Source: RGIG4608 sp964534905
GTDB taxonomy: Bacteria > Bacillota > Clostridia > Oscillospirales > CAG-272
Reading direction: 5' to 3'
Assembly (NCBI GenBank): GCA_964534905.1
Contig: CAZHPZ010000025.1
Coordinates: 1 to 21,294 of the forward strand
DNA length: 21,294 nucleotides
Positions within the stretch are counted from its first letter, which is position 1, and the number at the start of each line of letters is the position of its first letter. The position numbers and the translations under genes are program-made. The notes under the pieces are model-generated. The model was not told the origin of the DNA and searched no databases. It worked only from the letters and a program-made list of their open reading frames with translations. Below are positions 15,184-21,294 of the stretch, in pieces.

Positions 15184-15624
15184 ATGAAATATAATGTTAA
15201 GATAAAAAAACTGAACGAAAAAGCGATAATCCCAACATACGGCTCCGAGTGTGCCGCCGGGGCGGATCTTTATTCCGCTATGGATGAGGTAACTGTCGCT
15301 CCTCACGAGACATTTCTTGTGAAAACCGGAATAGCAATGGAGATCCCCGAGGGATTTGCAGGTCTTATATATGCGAGAAGCGGACTTGCGACAAAGCGCT
15401 CTCTTGCTCCGGCAAATAAGGTGGGAGTTATTGATTCCGATTACAGAGGAGAAATAATGGTTGCTCTCCACAATCATTCGGATGTGCCGCAGACGGTTGC
15501 GGCGGGAGAGCGTATCGCACAGATAATTATCACTCCATATGTGAGTGCCGTGTTTGAGGAAGCGGATGAGCTTTCCGACACCGCTCGCGGTGAGGGCGGA
15601 TTCGGTTCCACCGGAACAAAATAA
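15184..15624 (+). CDS. dut: dUTP diphosphatase (dUTPase)
   Basis: 146 residues, the normal size for the homotrimeric all-beta dUTPase that converts dUTP to dUMP and pyrophosphate. All five motifs are present: AGADLYSA (I), ARSGLATK (II), GVIDSDYRGEIMVAL (III, with the catalytic Asp and the Tyr that stacks on uracil), GERIAQIIITPY (IV) and the flexible C-terminal arm RGEGGFGSTGT (V). The ATG at 15184 is chosen over an in-frame TTG at 15169 because GGAGG at 15172-15176 lies between them at correct spacing. It is a single-gene transcription unit between its own promoter and a shared terminator. Confidence 0.97.
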   Translation: MKYNVKIKKLNEKAIIPTYGSECAAGADLYSAMDEVTVAPHETFLVKTGIAMEIPEGFAGLIYARSGLATKRSLAPANKVGVIDSDYRGEIMVALHNHSDVPQTVAAGERIAQIIITPYVSAVFEEADELSDTARGEGGFGSTGTK

Positions 15625-15627
15625 AAA

Positions 15628-15657
15628 ATCGGTGCTCACCCGAGCACCGATTTTTTT
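15628..15657 (+). terminator. Bidirectional terminator between dut and yitT
   Basis: Perfect 10-bp stem ATCGGTGCTC (15628-15637)/GAGCACCGAT (15642-15651) with a 4-base loop, flanked by six A residues and seven T residues. The stop codon of the convergent gene overlaps its T-run. Confidence 0.93.
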
Positions 15658-16576
15658 AGGTTTTTTCGTGAGTCCATCCCTCGCCGTTTATTTCGTGAGC
15701 ACGTGATATTGTCATAAATACATAGGGATCTTCGCTTTTGATGATGTTCATAAGCTCGGAGTATTCGCGCATGCTGAACGAAACTATCACCATCTGCTTT
15801 TCCTTGCCGGAATATGCACCCCTTGCATTTACAACGGTTGCGGTTCTGTCAAGCTCATCTATGACGCGACGGCAGATTGTCTCACTCTTTTCCGAAACGA
15901 TTTGAGCAACATATGCCTGTGAACTGCCGAGGAATATTCTGTCTATAGCCGCGGCGCATACGAATGCACTTGTTATGCCGAGGAGAGAGAGCACGATGTC
16001 GTTGATGATGAATATACCGAGCGTGACTATGACGGCGTCAACTCCGAAAATTATATAAGAGCTTTTTATTTTCTTGAACGTTTTGCAAAGTATCAGTGCA
16101 AGAACGTCGACTCCGCCGGTTGAACCTCCCGATATAAAGGTGAGTGCACAGCCCGCGCCGACAAATGCGCCTCCGAATACCGCAGCCAAAAGCACGGCAA
16201 TGTCCTTGTAGCTTGAAGCGGAAAGCACGAAAATTCCGCCGAGAACGCTTGGATTCACGAGCTTATAAAAAAGGCTGAAAAGAGCAGGGTAGAATATTGT
16301 CGACAAAAGAGTTTTAAGCGCGAAATCCTTTCCGAGAAAAATAAGTCCGATAAAAAAGAGTATCCACGTCAGCGCCGTGATATAAAAATCGACGGAAAGC
16401 TCTAAGGGAATAATTTTTTCAAGTACTATGGCGAGTCCCGAAACCCCGCCCGTTACGAGGTCAAACGGCACGATAAAGACTGCCGTTCCGAATGCGAGTA
16501 TAGCGGTGCCGAGTAATATTAAGAGCCAATTTTTCAAATGCTCCGATATATTTTTGCGTGTGATTTGTGTTTTCAC
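15656..16576 (-). CDS. YitT family membrane protein (DUF161 + DUF2179)
   Basis: 306 residues. The first roughly 215 residues hold five to six membrane spans of the YitT/DUF161 type, starting LLILLGTAILAFGTAVFIVPFDLVTGGVSGLAI and including a glycine-rich SGGSTGGVDVLALIL segment. The C-terminal roughly 85 residues form the cytoplasmic DUF2179 domain, with TATVVNARGAYSGKEKQMVIVSF. This is the standard architecture for the family, whose transport function is not settled. The start is a GTG at 16576 with GGGAGG six bases upstream. It is transcribed alone from the promoter at 16611-16639. Confidence 0.93.
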   Translation of the reverse strand: MKTQITRKNISEHLKNWLLILLGTAILAFGTAVFIVPFDLVTGGVSGLAIVLEKIIPLELSVDFYITALTWILFFIGLIFLGKDFALKTLLSTIFYPALFSLFYKLVNPSVLGGIFVLSASSYKDIAVLLAAVFGGAFVGAGCALTFISGGSTGGVDVLALILCKTFKKIKSSYIIFGVDAVIVTLGIFIINDIVLSLLGITSAFVCAAAIDRIFLGSSQAYVAQIVSEKSETICRRVIDELDRTATVVNARGAYSGKEKQMVIVSFSMREYSELMNIIKSEDPYVFMTISRAHEINGEGWTHEKT

Positions 16577-16610
16577 GTCTGCCTCCCGAGAAAAAACATA
16601 CTATATTTAT

Positions 16611-16639
16611 ATTATACATTATTGTTTCCCTATTTTCAA
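16611..16639 (-). promoter_or_regulatory. Sigma-A promoter of the yitT-like gene
   Basis: On the minus strand: TTGAAA (16639-16634), 17 bases, TATAAT (16616-16611). Confidence 0.82.
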
Positions 16640-16762
16640 TATAATTTTATGGAATATAGTAAACTTTTCCTAAAAAGCATTATAAAAAGTGCACAAAAAT
16701 GTCGAATAAAAATTATATAATTGTGGCGAATTACCAAAATTGAGATTTTTTTGACAAAGGTA

Positions 16763-16816
16763 TTGTATATTTTCCGAAAATGCGATAAAATAGATATGTA
16801 TGGAAACGTTATTCCA
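16763..16816 (+). promoter_or_regulatory. Candidate gap promoter with adjoining operator-like inverted repeat
   Basis: TTGTAT (16763-16768), 17 bases, TAAAAT (16786-16791) is the best match. A TTGACA at 16751 has no -10 box at usual spacing, so the assignment is uncertain. Directly downstream, TGGAA (16801-16805) and TTCCA (16812-16816) form an inverted repeat with a 6-base spacer ACGTTA, where a repressor would block transcription. It resembles but does not match a CcpA cre site. Confidence 0.4.
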
Positions 16817-16856
16817 ATCAAGTTAAAAAATATTTTTTAATACGGAGGACATTAAA

Positions 16857-17882
16857 ATGTCAGTAAAAGTTGCAATTAACGGATTCGGCCGTATCGGTCG
16901 TCTTGCATTCCGTCAGATGTTCGGTGCAGAGGGTTACGAAATCGTTGCTATCAACGACCTTACAAGCCCCAAGATGCTCGCTCACCTTCTCAAGTATGAC
17001 ACAGCTCAGGGTAACTACCTTGCACTCGGTCACACTGTTGAGTCCGATGACGAGGCAGGCACAATCACCGTTGACGGAAAAACACTTAAGATCTATGCTG
17101 AAAAGAACGCAGCTGATTGCCCTTGGGGCGAGCTTGGCGTAGACGTTGTTCTTGAATGCACAGGCTTCTATACATCCAAGGCTAAATCACAGGCTCACAT
17201 TGATGCAGGCGCTAAGAAGGTAGTTATCTCCGCTCCCGCAGGCAATGACCTTAAGACAATCGTTTTCGGTGTTAACAACGAAACACTTACAGCAGATGAT
17301 ACAATCATCTCCGCTGCTTCCTGCACAACAAACTGCCTCGCTCCCATGGCTAAGGCTCTTAACGATTATGCACCTATCCAGAGCGGTATCATGACAACTG
17401 TACACGCTTACACAGGTGACCAGATGATCCTTGACGGTCCTCACAGAAAGGGTGACCTTAGACGTGCTCGTGCAGGTGCACAGAACATCGTTCCCAACTC
17501 CACAGGTGCTGCAAAGGCTATCGGTCTTGTTATCCCCGAGCTCAACGGTAAGCTTATCGGTTCCGCTCAGAGAGTTCCTACATGCACAGGCTCCACAACT
17601 ATCCTTGTTGCGGTTGTTAAGGGACACGATATCACTAAGGAAGGCATCAATGCAGCTATGAAGGCAGCTTCCAGCGAGTCCTTCGGCTACAACACAGACG
17701 AGATCGTTTCTTCCGACATCATCGGTATGCGTTACGGCTCTCTCTTTGATGCTACTCAGACAATGGTTGCAAAGATTGACGACGACACATATCAGGTACA
17801 GGTTGTTTCTTGGTACGATAACGAGAACAGCTACACAAGCCAGATGGTTCGTACAATCAAGTACTTCGCAGAGCTTGCTTAA
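16857..17882 (+). CDS. gap: Glyceraldehyde-3-phosphate dehydrogenase, type I, NAD-dependent
   Basis: 341 residues. NAD-binding GFGRIGR lies near the N-terminus, and an aspartate in AINDLT at the end of the second beta strand favours NAD over NADP. Catalytic Cys156 is in SAASCTTNC and His183 in TTVHAYTGDQ. GPHRKGDLRRARAGAQNIVP is the S-loop region. The enzyme oxidises glyceraldehyde 3-phosphate to 1,3-bisphosphoglycerate in glycolysis. GGAGG lies before the ATG, and codon use is strongly biased as in the ribosomal protein genes, indicating high expression. It stands alone, without pgk or tpiA beside it, and ends at a strong terminator. Confidence 0.98.
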   Translation: MSVKVAINGFGRIGRLAFRQMFGAEGYEIVAINDLTSPKMLAHLLKYDTAQGNYLALGHTVESDDEAGTITVDGKTLKIYAEKNAADCPWGELGVDVVLECTGFYTSKAKSQAHIDAGAKKVVISAPAGNDLKTIVFGVNNETLTADDTIISAASCTTNCLAPMAKALNDYAPIQSGIMTTVHAYTGDQMILDGPHRKGDLRRARAGAQNIVPNSTGAAKAIGLVIPELNGKLIGSAQRVPTCTGSTTILVAVVKGHDITKEGINAAMKAASSESFGYNTDEIVSSDIIGMRYGSLFDATQTMVAKIDDDTYQVQVVSWYDNENSYTSQMVRTIKYFAELA

Positions 17883-17897
17883 TTTTAATTAAAAATC

Positions 17898-17927
17898 GGA
17901 GCATCGGAACATTCCGATGCTCCTTTT
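17898..17927 (+). terminator. Intrinsic terminator of gap
   Basis: GGAGCATCGG/CCGATGCTCC stem within 17898-17923, loop AACATT, followed by TTTT. Confidence 0.92.
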
Positions 17928-17965
17928 GTATTTTTCTCCCCGAGTAAATAAATCCAATAAAAAGA

Positions 17966-17994
17966 TTGACATTAAATTTCTTTTATGGTAATAT
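17966..17994 (+). promoter_or_regulatory. Sigma-A promoter of the lipoprotein/subtilase locus
   Basis: TTGACA (17966-17971), 17 bases, TAATAT (17989-17994), with TGG before the -10 box (extended -10). The predicted start is near 18001, giving an 82-nt leader. No second promoter is clear before the protease gene at 18912. Confidence 0.86.
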
Positions 17995-18004
17995 AGTGTT
18001 AGAC

Positions 18005-18063
18005 AGGGACAACAGCCCTCGAAAAAGCGCAGAATGAGGGCTTTCCTTATCCTGCGTTTTTTT
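18005..18063 (+). promoter_or_regulatory. Attenuator-like leader with intrinsic terminator upstream of the lipoprotein gene
   Basis: A terminator hairpin forms from CGCAG (18028-18032) with CTGCG (18052-18056), extended inside by TGAGG (18035-18039) with CCTTA (18045-18049), and ends in seven T residues (18057-18063), 19 bases before the ATG. AGCCCTC (18014-18020) can instead pair with GAGGGCT (18036-18042), which would break the terminator. AGGG (18005-18008) can in turn pair with CCCT (18016-18019) and free it again. This is the 1:2 / 2:3 / 3:4 logic of an attenuator. The ligand or factor is unknown, and no leader peptide with a ribosome binding site is visible. Confidence 0.6.
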
Positions 18064-18065
18064 GC

Positions 18066-18514
18066 TTTGAAAGGAGAAAGCTATGAAAAGATTTTTGAGT
18101 ATTTGCCTTATTTTATGTATGCTTCTGCCGTGCGGATTGCTTGTCGGATGTGAAACGACGAGTGATAACGGAGCACCGCTTGAGTTGATAGAGGATTATC
18201 TCATTTGGAGCGGTATTCAAAGCGATATGGAGCCGGAAGAGGTGGATTATGAGTATTACGGTACATACGGAGACAGCGTCGTTGTTTTCTTTCAAAGCGC
18301 CGGTGCATATGAAACACCGACAGATGAGAGAGTTGCGGGATATAGATTTAAATATCCCGATTCGCGCGTGATAAGAGTTTGGAACGACGGAAAATTTTAC
18401 AAATTAAGCGAAGCTTATGAGAAAAAGCTTCTCAAAGGATCCGATATCTTCAGCATATACCTTAAGCATTTATTTGTTGAAGTGGAAGAACCGTTGTTTA
18501 TCTATGAGGAGAAG
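18066..18514 (+). repeat. Tandem duplication, copy 1 (449 bp)
   Basis: Matches 18895-19343 at an offset of 829 bp with 447 of 449 bases identical. It begins 17 bases before the start codon, includes the ribosome binding site, and covers the first 144 codons. The only differences are A18472 (G in copy 2, synonymous Leu) and A18481 (T in copy 2, Glu to Asp), both in the last 45 bases. Confidence 0.98.
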
Positions 18515-18862
18515 GGCAACTTCCGCTTTGATCCGGACGCTGATTTTGCGGGAGAAACAATTATAGTTGAACTTGATAAGAATATCAGTGATCCAGATAA
18601 AGAAATTGACATCAGATTTTTCGATAATGAGATTAAATGCTACATATCTGCTTGTTACTATGATAAATGGTTTGAAAGATTGTGTTTATACTTGACTTTG
18701 CTTGAACCATCACGCGAAAATGCAATAAAACTAAAAACAAGTATAGAGAGAATAGATGGTGTTCATCATGTTACTTTGGATTATTATTTTGACCTTGATT
18801 CATATTTGCCCGATGATGAATATTATTTCGGAGAGTATTATGGTTTAACTTCAAATATGTGA
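18083..18862 (+). CDS. Lipoprotein resembling an isolated subtilisin pro-domain (no catalytic domain)
   Basis: 259 residues. The lipoprotein signal has a lipobox LVGC with Cys23, so the product is probably anchored outside the membrane. Residues 25-144 form a module with YYGTYGDSVVVFF, VAGYRFKYPDS and VWNDGKFYKLSEAYEKKLL, of a kind common in secreted clostridial proteins. Residues 1-144 match the next gene except Glu133/Asp133. Residues 145-259 align collinearly with the protease's pro-region at low identity: IIVELDKNIS against VSIDIDKSLS, and SIERIDGVHHVTLDYYFDLD against MLYTVDGICAVYPQYMGHLD. The protein ends where the mature protease would begin. This fits an I9-like stand-alone inhibitor or intermolecular chaperone, or a paralog that has lost its catalytic part. 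The function is inferred; the protein family was not searched. Confidence 0.75.
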   Translation: MKRFLSICLILCMLLPCGLLVGCETTSDNGAPLELIEDYLIWSGIQSDMEPEEVDYEYYGTYGDSVVVFFQSAGAYETPTDERVAGYRFKYPDSRVIRVWNDGKFYKLSEAYEKKLLKGSDIFSIYLKHLFVEVEEPLFIYEEKGNFRFDPDADFAGETIIVELDKNISDPDKEIDIRFFDNEIKCYISACYYDKWFERLCLYLTLLEPSRENAIKLKTSIERIDGVHHVTLDYYFDLDSYLPDDEYYFGEYYGLTSNM

Positions 18863-18894
18863 ATAATGGTAGTTTGTTTGAAAACTTAGGACTT

Positions 18895-19343
18895 TTTGAA
18901 AGGAGAAAGCTATGAAAAGATTTTTGAGTATTTGCCTTATTTTATGTATGCTTCTGCCGTGCGGATTGCTTGTCGGATGTGAAACGACGAGTGATAACGG
19001 AGCACCGCTTGAGTTGATAGAGGATTATCTCATTTGGAGCGGTATTCAAAGCGATATGGAGCCGGAAGAGGTGGATTATGAGTATTACGGTACATACGGA
19101 GACAGCGTCGTTGTTTTCTTTCAAAGCGCCGGTGCATATGAAACACCGACAGATGAGAGAGTTGCGGGATATAGATTTAAATATCCCGATTCGCGCGTGA
19201 TAAGAGTTTGGAACGACGGAAAATTTTACAAATTAAGCGAAGCTTATGAGAAAAAGCTTCTCAAAGGATCCGATATCTTCAGCATATACCTTAAGCATTT
19301 GTTTGTTGATGTGGAAGAACCGTTGTTTATCTATGAGGAGAAG
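18895..19343 (+). repeat. Tandem duplication, copy 2 (449 bp)
   Basis: Second copy of the 18066-18514 unit. It lies 32 bp past the stop of the first gene and carries the ribosome binding site, signal peptide and first 144 codons of the protease gene. It lacks the promoter and attenuator of copy 1. Confidence 0.98.
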
Positions 19344-21293
19344 AAATATTATTATCCGGATATAGAAGCCCAAAGTTTAATTCTTTCTGCTGTTTCTATT
19401 GATATTGATAAAAGTTTGAGCCGTGAAGGAAAAAAATTTGATGAGGATTTCTTCTACGGTATTCAAAATCTTGAAATTATAGAAATACATAATTATTTCT
19501 GGCTTGATAGACAGAACATTTGGATATATTTTGAGGAAATTTCACCGGAAGAAATGTTAGAACTATTCAATATGTTATACACGGTGGACGGAATTTGTGC
19601 TGTATATCCGCAGTATATGGGACACCTTGATTATTCGGCAAACGATCCATATTATACAGATACCGAAAATTACGGTCAATGGGCGCTTGACAATATAGAG
19701 ATTGAAAAGGTGTGGGATTTTACAACGGGAACTGATGCCGTCAGAGTAGGTGTTATTGACACCGGAATAGCATCTCACGAGGATCTTGATTCTAACTACT
19801 TGTTGAAAAACGCTTGGTATTTTAACCATAAGATTGAAGATTACATAGAAAACAAAAAGAATGACAGCATTAGCCACGGTACTCACGTCGCGGGTATTAT
19901 AGGTGCAGTCGGAAATAACGGCATAGGAATATCCGGTGTTAATTGGAGTGTTTCGTTAGTACAGTTGGGAATTTCCTATGGTATGATGTTAAATGATACC
20001 ACAGAGAAAGCTTGGAAATGGGTTCGTGATAATATGGAAACCGAGAATAGAATTCCGATAATAAATATGTCAATAAGTTGGGATAGGGAAATCACCGATA
20101 TAGAAGCGCTTATAAGACAATATGTTGCAAAAAGCGGACTTTTGGTATGCTCGATCGGAAATGAAGAAGCAAACAGCGATAAAATACATAAATATCCCGG
20201 CTTCTATGGATCCGATTTATATAGCAACAAAATAGAAAATATTATCACAGTCGGAAATATAGATGAAAACAATAACTTGCCATCGGAAGCAAATTGGGGA
20301 GCTAATACCATAGATATATATGCTCCGGGAGAGTATATATTAAGTACGGTGCCTTGTTTACTCTGTTCTCGATATGATGACTTTTGTACGCTTGGTTCCG
20401 AGACTTCTCACGCCACATACGGATACCACATATATTCGGGCAGTTCAATGTCAACGCCGTATGTCACCGGTACCGCGGCACTTTTGCTGTCCGTAAATCC
20501 CGATTTGACAGCCGCACAGCTTAAGGAGTGCATTCTTGAGGGAGCGGATATTATAGAGATAACAACAGGAGACGGAGAAAAGCAGAACGTTAGAAAGCTA
20601 AACGCTTGGGGAGCGTTTAAATATTTGATGGATAATTATATCGATTCTAAAAGCACAGTAAGCTATTATGATATAAAATATACTGATAGCATAGACGCAG
20701 ACGCTTCGTATTTTTGCGATAATACCTCAATGAGAAAGCTTACATTTGGTGAATCCGGTACAACAACTGTTACTGTTAGTGCGGATTATCCTTTTAGGGC
20801 TACATTTTACGATTCGAATTTGAATGCTGTCAAAACCGTGTCAAGTACGAATAATAAGGTTGAATTTGAGTATTCTGTATCGTCAGGCGCATATTATTTA
20901 AGAGTTAATTATCTTGACGAAAGTAAAGAGGGAACGATAAACGTTAACGTTACATCACCTCACACCCATTCATATACCTGCCATGCAAAGTATTCAAAGA
21001 CACATCACATACAGGCGTGTGCGTGCGGTGCTGAGGGAACGGTAGTTTCACCTCACGTAGTCAAGCTCGGAAGCTCAAGCGGAAAGCTTGCCAATTGTAT
21101 GTACTGCGGTCAGCTTATAAACCTTGACGATACGATAGTATCAACACCCGGCTCGAATGCGGGCAAGGTAACGCCGAACGGCTCTTACATTCTTCCTAAC
21201 GGAATCATAGTCCTTGCGGAAGAGGATATAGAAGCATATGAAAACGGAACGCTTGTGTTTTACGATAAGGATAAGCTTCCCGAGGTTGCATGA
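18912..21293 (+). CDS. Membrane-anchored S8 (subtilisin-family) serine protease lipoprotein
   Basis: 793 residues, complete; the TGA is one base before the window end. Order: lipoprotein signal with Cys23; N-terminal module (25-144); pro-region (about 145-240); then S8 catalytic domain (about 243-575) opening with NDPYYTDTENYGQWALDNIE. The triad is intact: Asp283 in GVIDTG, His322 in SHGTHVAG, Ser512 in GSSMSTP, with oxyanion Asn417 in SIGNE. A beta-rich domain like bacterial pre-peptidase C-terminal domains follows (about 584-682). Next is a His/Cys-rich module (684-731) with HTHSYTCHAKYS, CACGAEG and CMYCG, then a short tail. It should be a surface protease. Expression probably depends on read-through from the promoter and attenuator before the upstream lipoprotein gene. 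Its substrates are unknown. Confidence 0.95.
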   Translation: MKRFLSICLILCMLLPCGLLVGCETTSDNGAPLELIEDYLIWSGIQSDMEPEEVDYEYYGTYGDSVVVFFQSAGAYETPTDERVAGYRFKYPDSRVIRVWNDGKFYKLSEAYEKKLLKGSDIFSIYLKHLFVDVEEPLFIYEEKKYYYPDIEAQSLILSAVSIDIDKSLSREGKKFDEDFFYGIQNLEIIEIHNYFWLDRQNIWIYFEEISPEEMLELFNMLYTVDGICAVYPQYMGHLDYSANDPYYTDTENYGQWALDNIEIEKVWDFTTGTDAVRVGVIDTGIASHEDLDSNYLLKNAWYFNHKIEDYIENKKNDSISHGTHVAGIIGAVGNNGIGISGVNWSVSLVQLGISYGMMLNDTTEKAWKWVRDNMETENRIPIINMSISWDREITDIEALIRQYVAKSGLLVCSIGNEEANSDKIHKYPGFYGSDLYSNKIENIITVGNIDENNNLPSEANWGANTIDIYAPGEYILSTVPCLLCSRYDDFCTLGSETSHATYGYHIYSGSSMSTPYVTGTAALLLSVNPDLTAAQLKECILEGADIIEITTGDGEKQNVRKLNAWGAFKYLMDNYIDSKSTVSYYDIKYTDSIDADASYFCDNTSMRKLTFGESGTTTVTVSADYPFRATFYDSNLNAVKTVSSTNNKVEFEYSVSSGAYYLRVNYLDESKEGTINVNVTSPHTHSYTCHAKYSKTHHIQACACGAEGTVVSPHVVKLGSSSGKLANCMYCGQLINLDDTIVSTPGSNAGKVTPNGSYILPNGIIVLAEEDIEAYENGTLVFYDKDKLPEVA

Positions 21294-21294
21294 A

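Noticed and set aside
16801..16816. CcpA cre site in front of gap
   Set aside because: The sequence misses conserved positions of the cre consensus, so only an unassigned inverted repeat is claimed.
18001..18063. Resemblance of the lipoprotein leader to a c-di-GMP or other known riboswitch
   Set aside because: Only short fragments look similar. The required conserved core and tetraloop/receptor elements are not present, so it is reported only as an attenuator-like leader.
18034..18153. Alternative ORF starting at the ATG inside the attenuator loop and running into the lipoprotein gene
   Set aside because: No ribosome binding site, out of frame with the clear lipoprotein signal peptide, and a composition like a shifted frame.
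1..21294. CRISPR array, IS element, prophage, integrase or toxin-antitoxin locus
   Set aside because: I found no regularly spaced repeats, transposase, phage or toxin-antitoxin genes. The only long repeat is the 449-bp gene-module duplication.

Overview
The window looks like a chromosomal segment of an anaerobic, low-to-mid GC member of the Bacillota, most likely class Clostridia. The supporting signs are the Firmicute order rpmG-secE-nusG-rplK-rplA, strong GGAGG-type ribosome binding sites, consensus sigma-A promoters, YitT and MATE membrane proteins, an M23 protein of SpoIIQ type, and secreted lipoproteins and a subtilase of a kind common in gut Oscillospiraceae-like genomes. The lineage below class level is inference. 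I see no tRNA, rRNA, CRISPR array, IS element, prophage or plasmid gene.

Layout. 1-4090 (+): the 3' part of a DinG/XPD-type helicase, then asnS and a class I/II (aspartate-type) aminotransferase. 4174-6917 (+): a consensus promoter and structured leader feed rpmG-secE-nusG-rplK-rplA-secG. An L1-binding mRNA element precedes rplK, and secG sits where rplJ-rplL is usually found. 6927-8260: ruvX (-) diverges from a SpoIIQ-like M23 peptidase gene (+). 8259-10444: an AT-rich insert-like stretch with a possible zinc-ribbon microgene (-), an orphan ABC half-transporter (+) and AT-rich spacers. 10451-12882 (-): an ECF sigma / anti-sigma / serpin operon. 12986-15045 (-): a MATE transporter overlapping a VTT-domain membrane protein. 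15184-16576: dut (+) converging on yitT (-). 16857-17882 (+): gap. 17966-21293 (+): a promoter, an attenuator-like leader, a lipoprotein gene, and a subtilisin-family protease gene.

The most unusual region is the right end. Two consecutive genes share 449 bp (447 identical) covering the ribosome binding site, the lipoprotein signal and a common N-terminal module. They then diverge into pro-domain-like sequences that still align. The second gene continues into a complete S8 protease. The first stops where the catalytic domain would begin, so it looks like a stand-alone subtilisin pro-domain lipoprotein, possibly a dedicated inhibitor or chaperone. With the secreted serpin about 6 kb upstream, the window carries one secreted protease and two candidate secreted protease inhibitors. 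An overlapping antiterminator/terminator arrangement in the leader suggests that the protease locus is controlled by premature termination.

Other points are a candidate sigma-F-type promoter before the M23 gene and a possible small RNA in the convergent gap after the ABC gene. All function calls come from reading motifs in the sequence. No database search was run.
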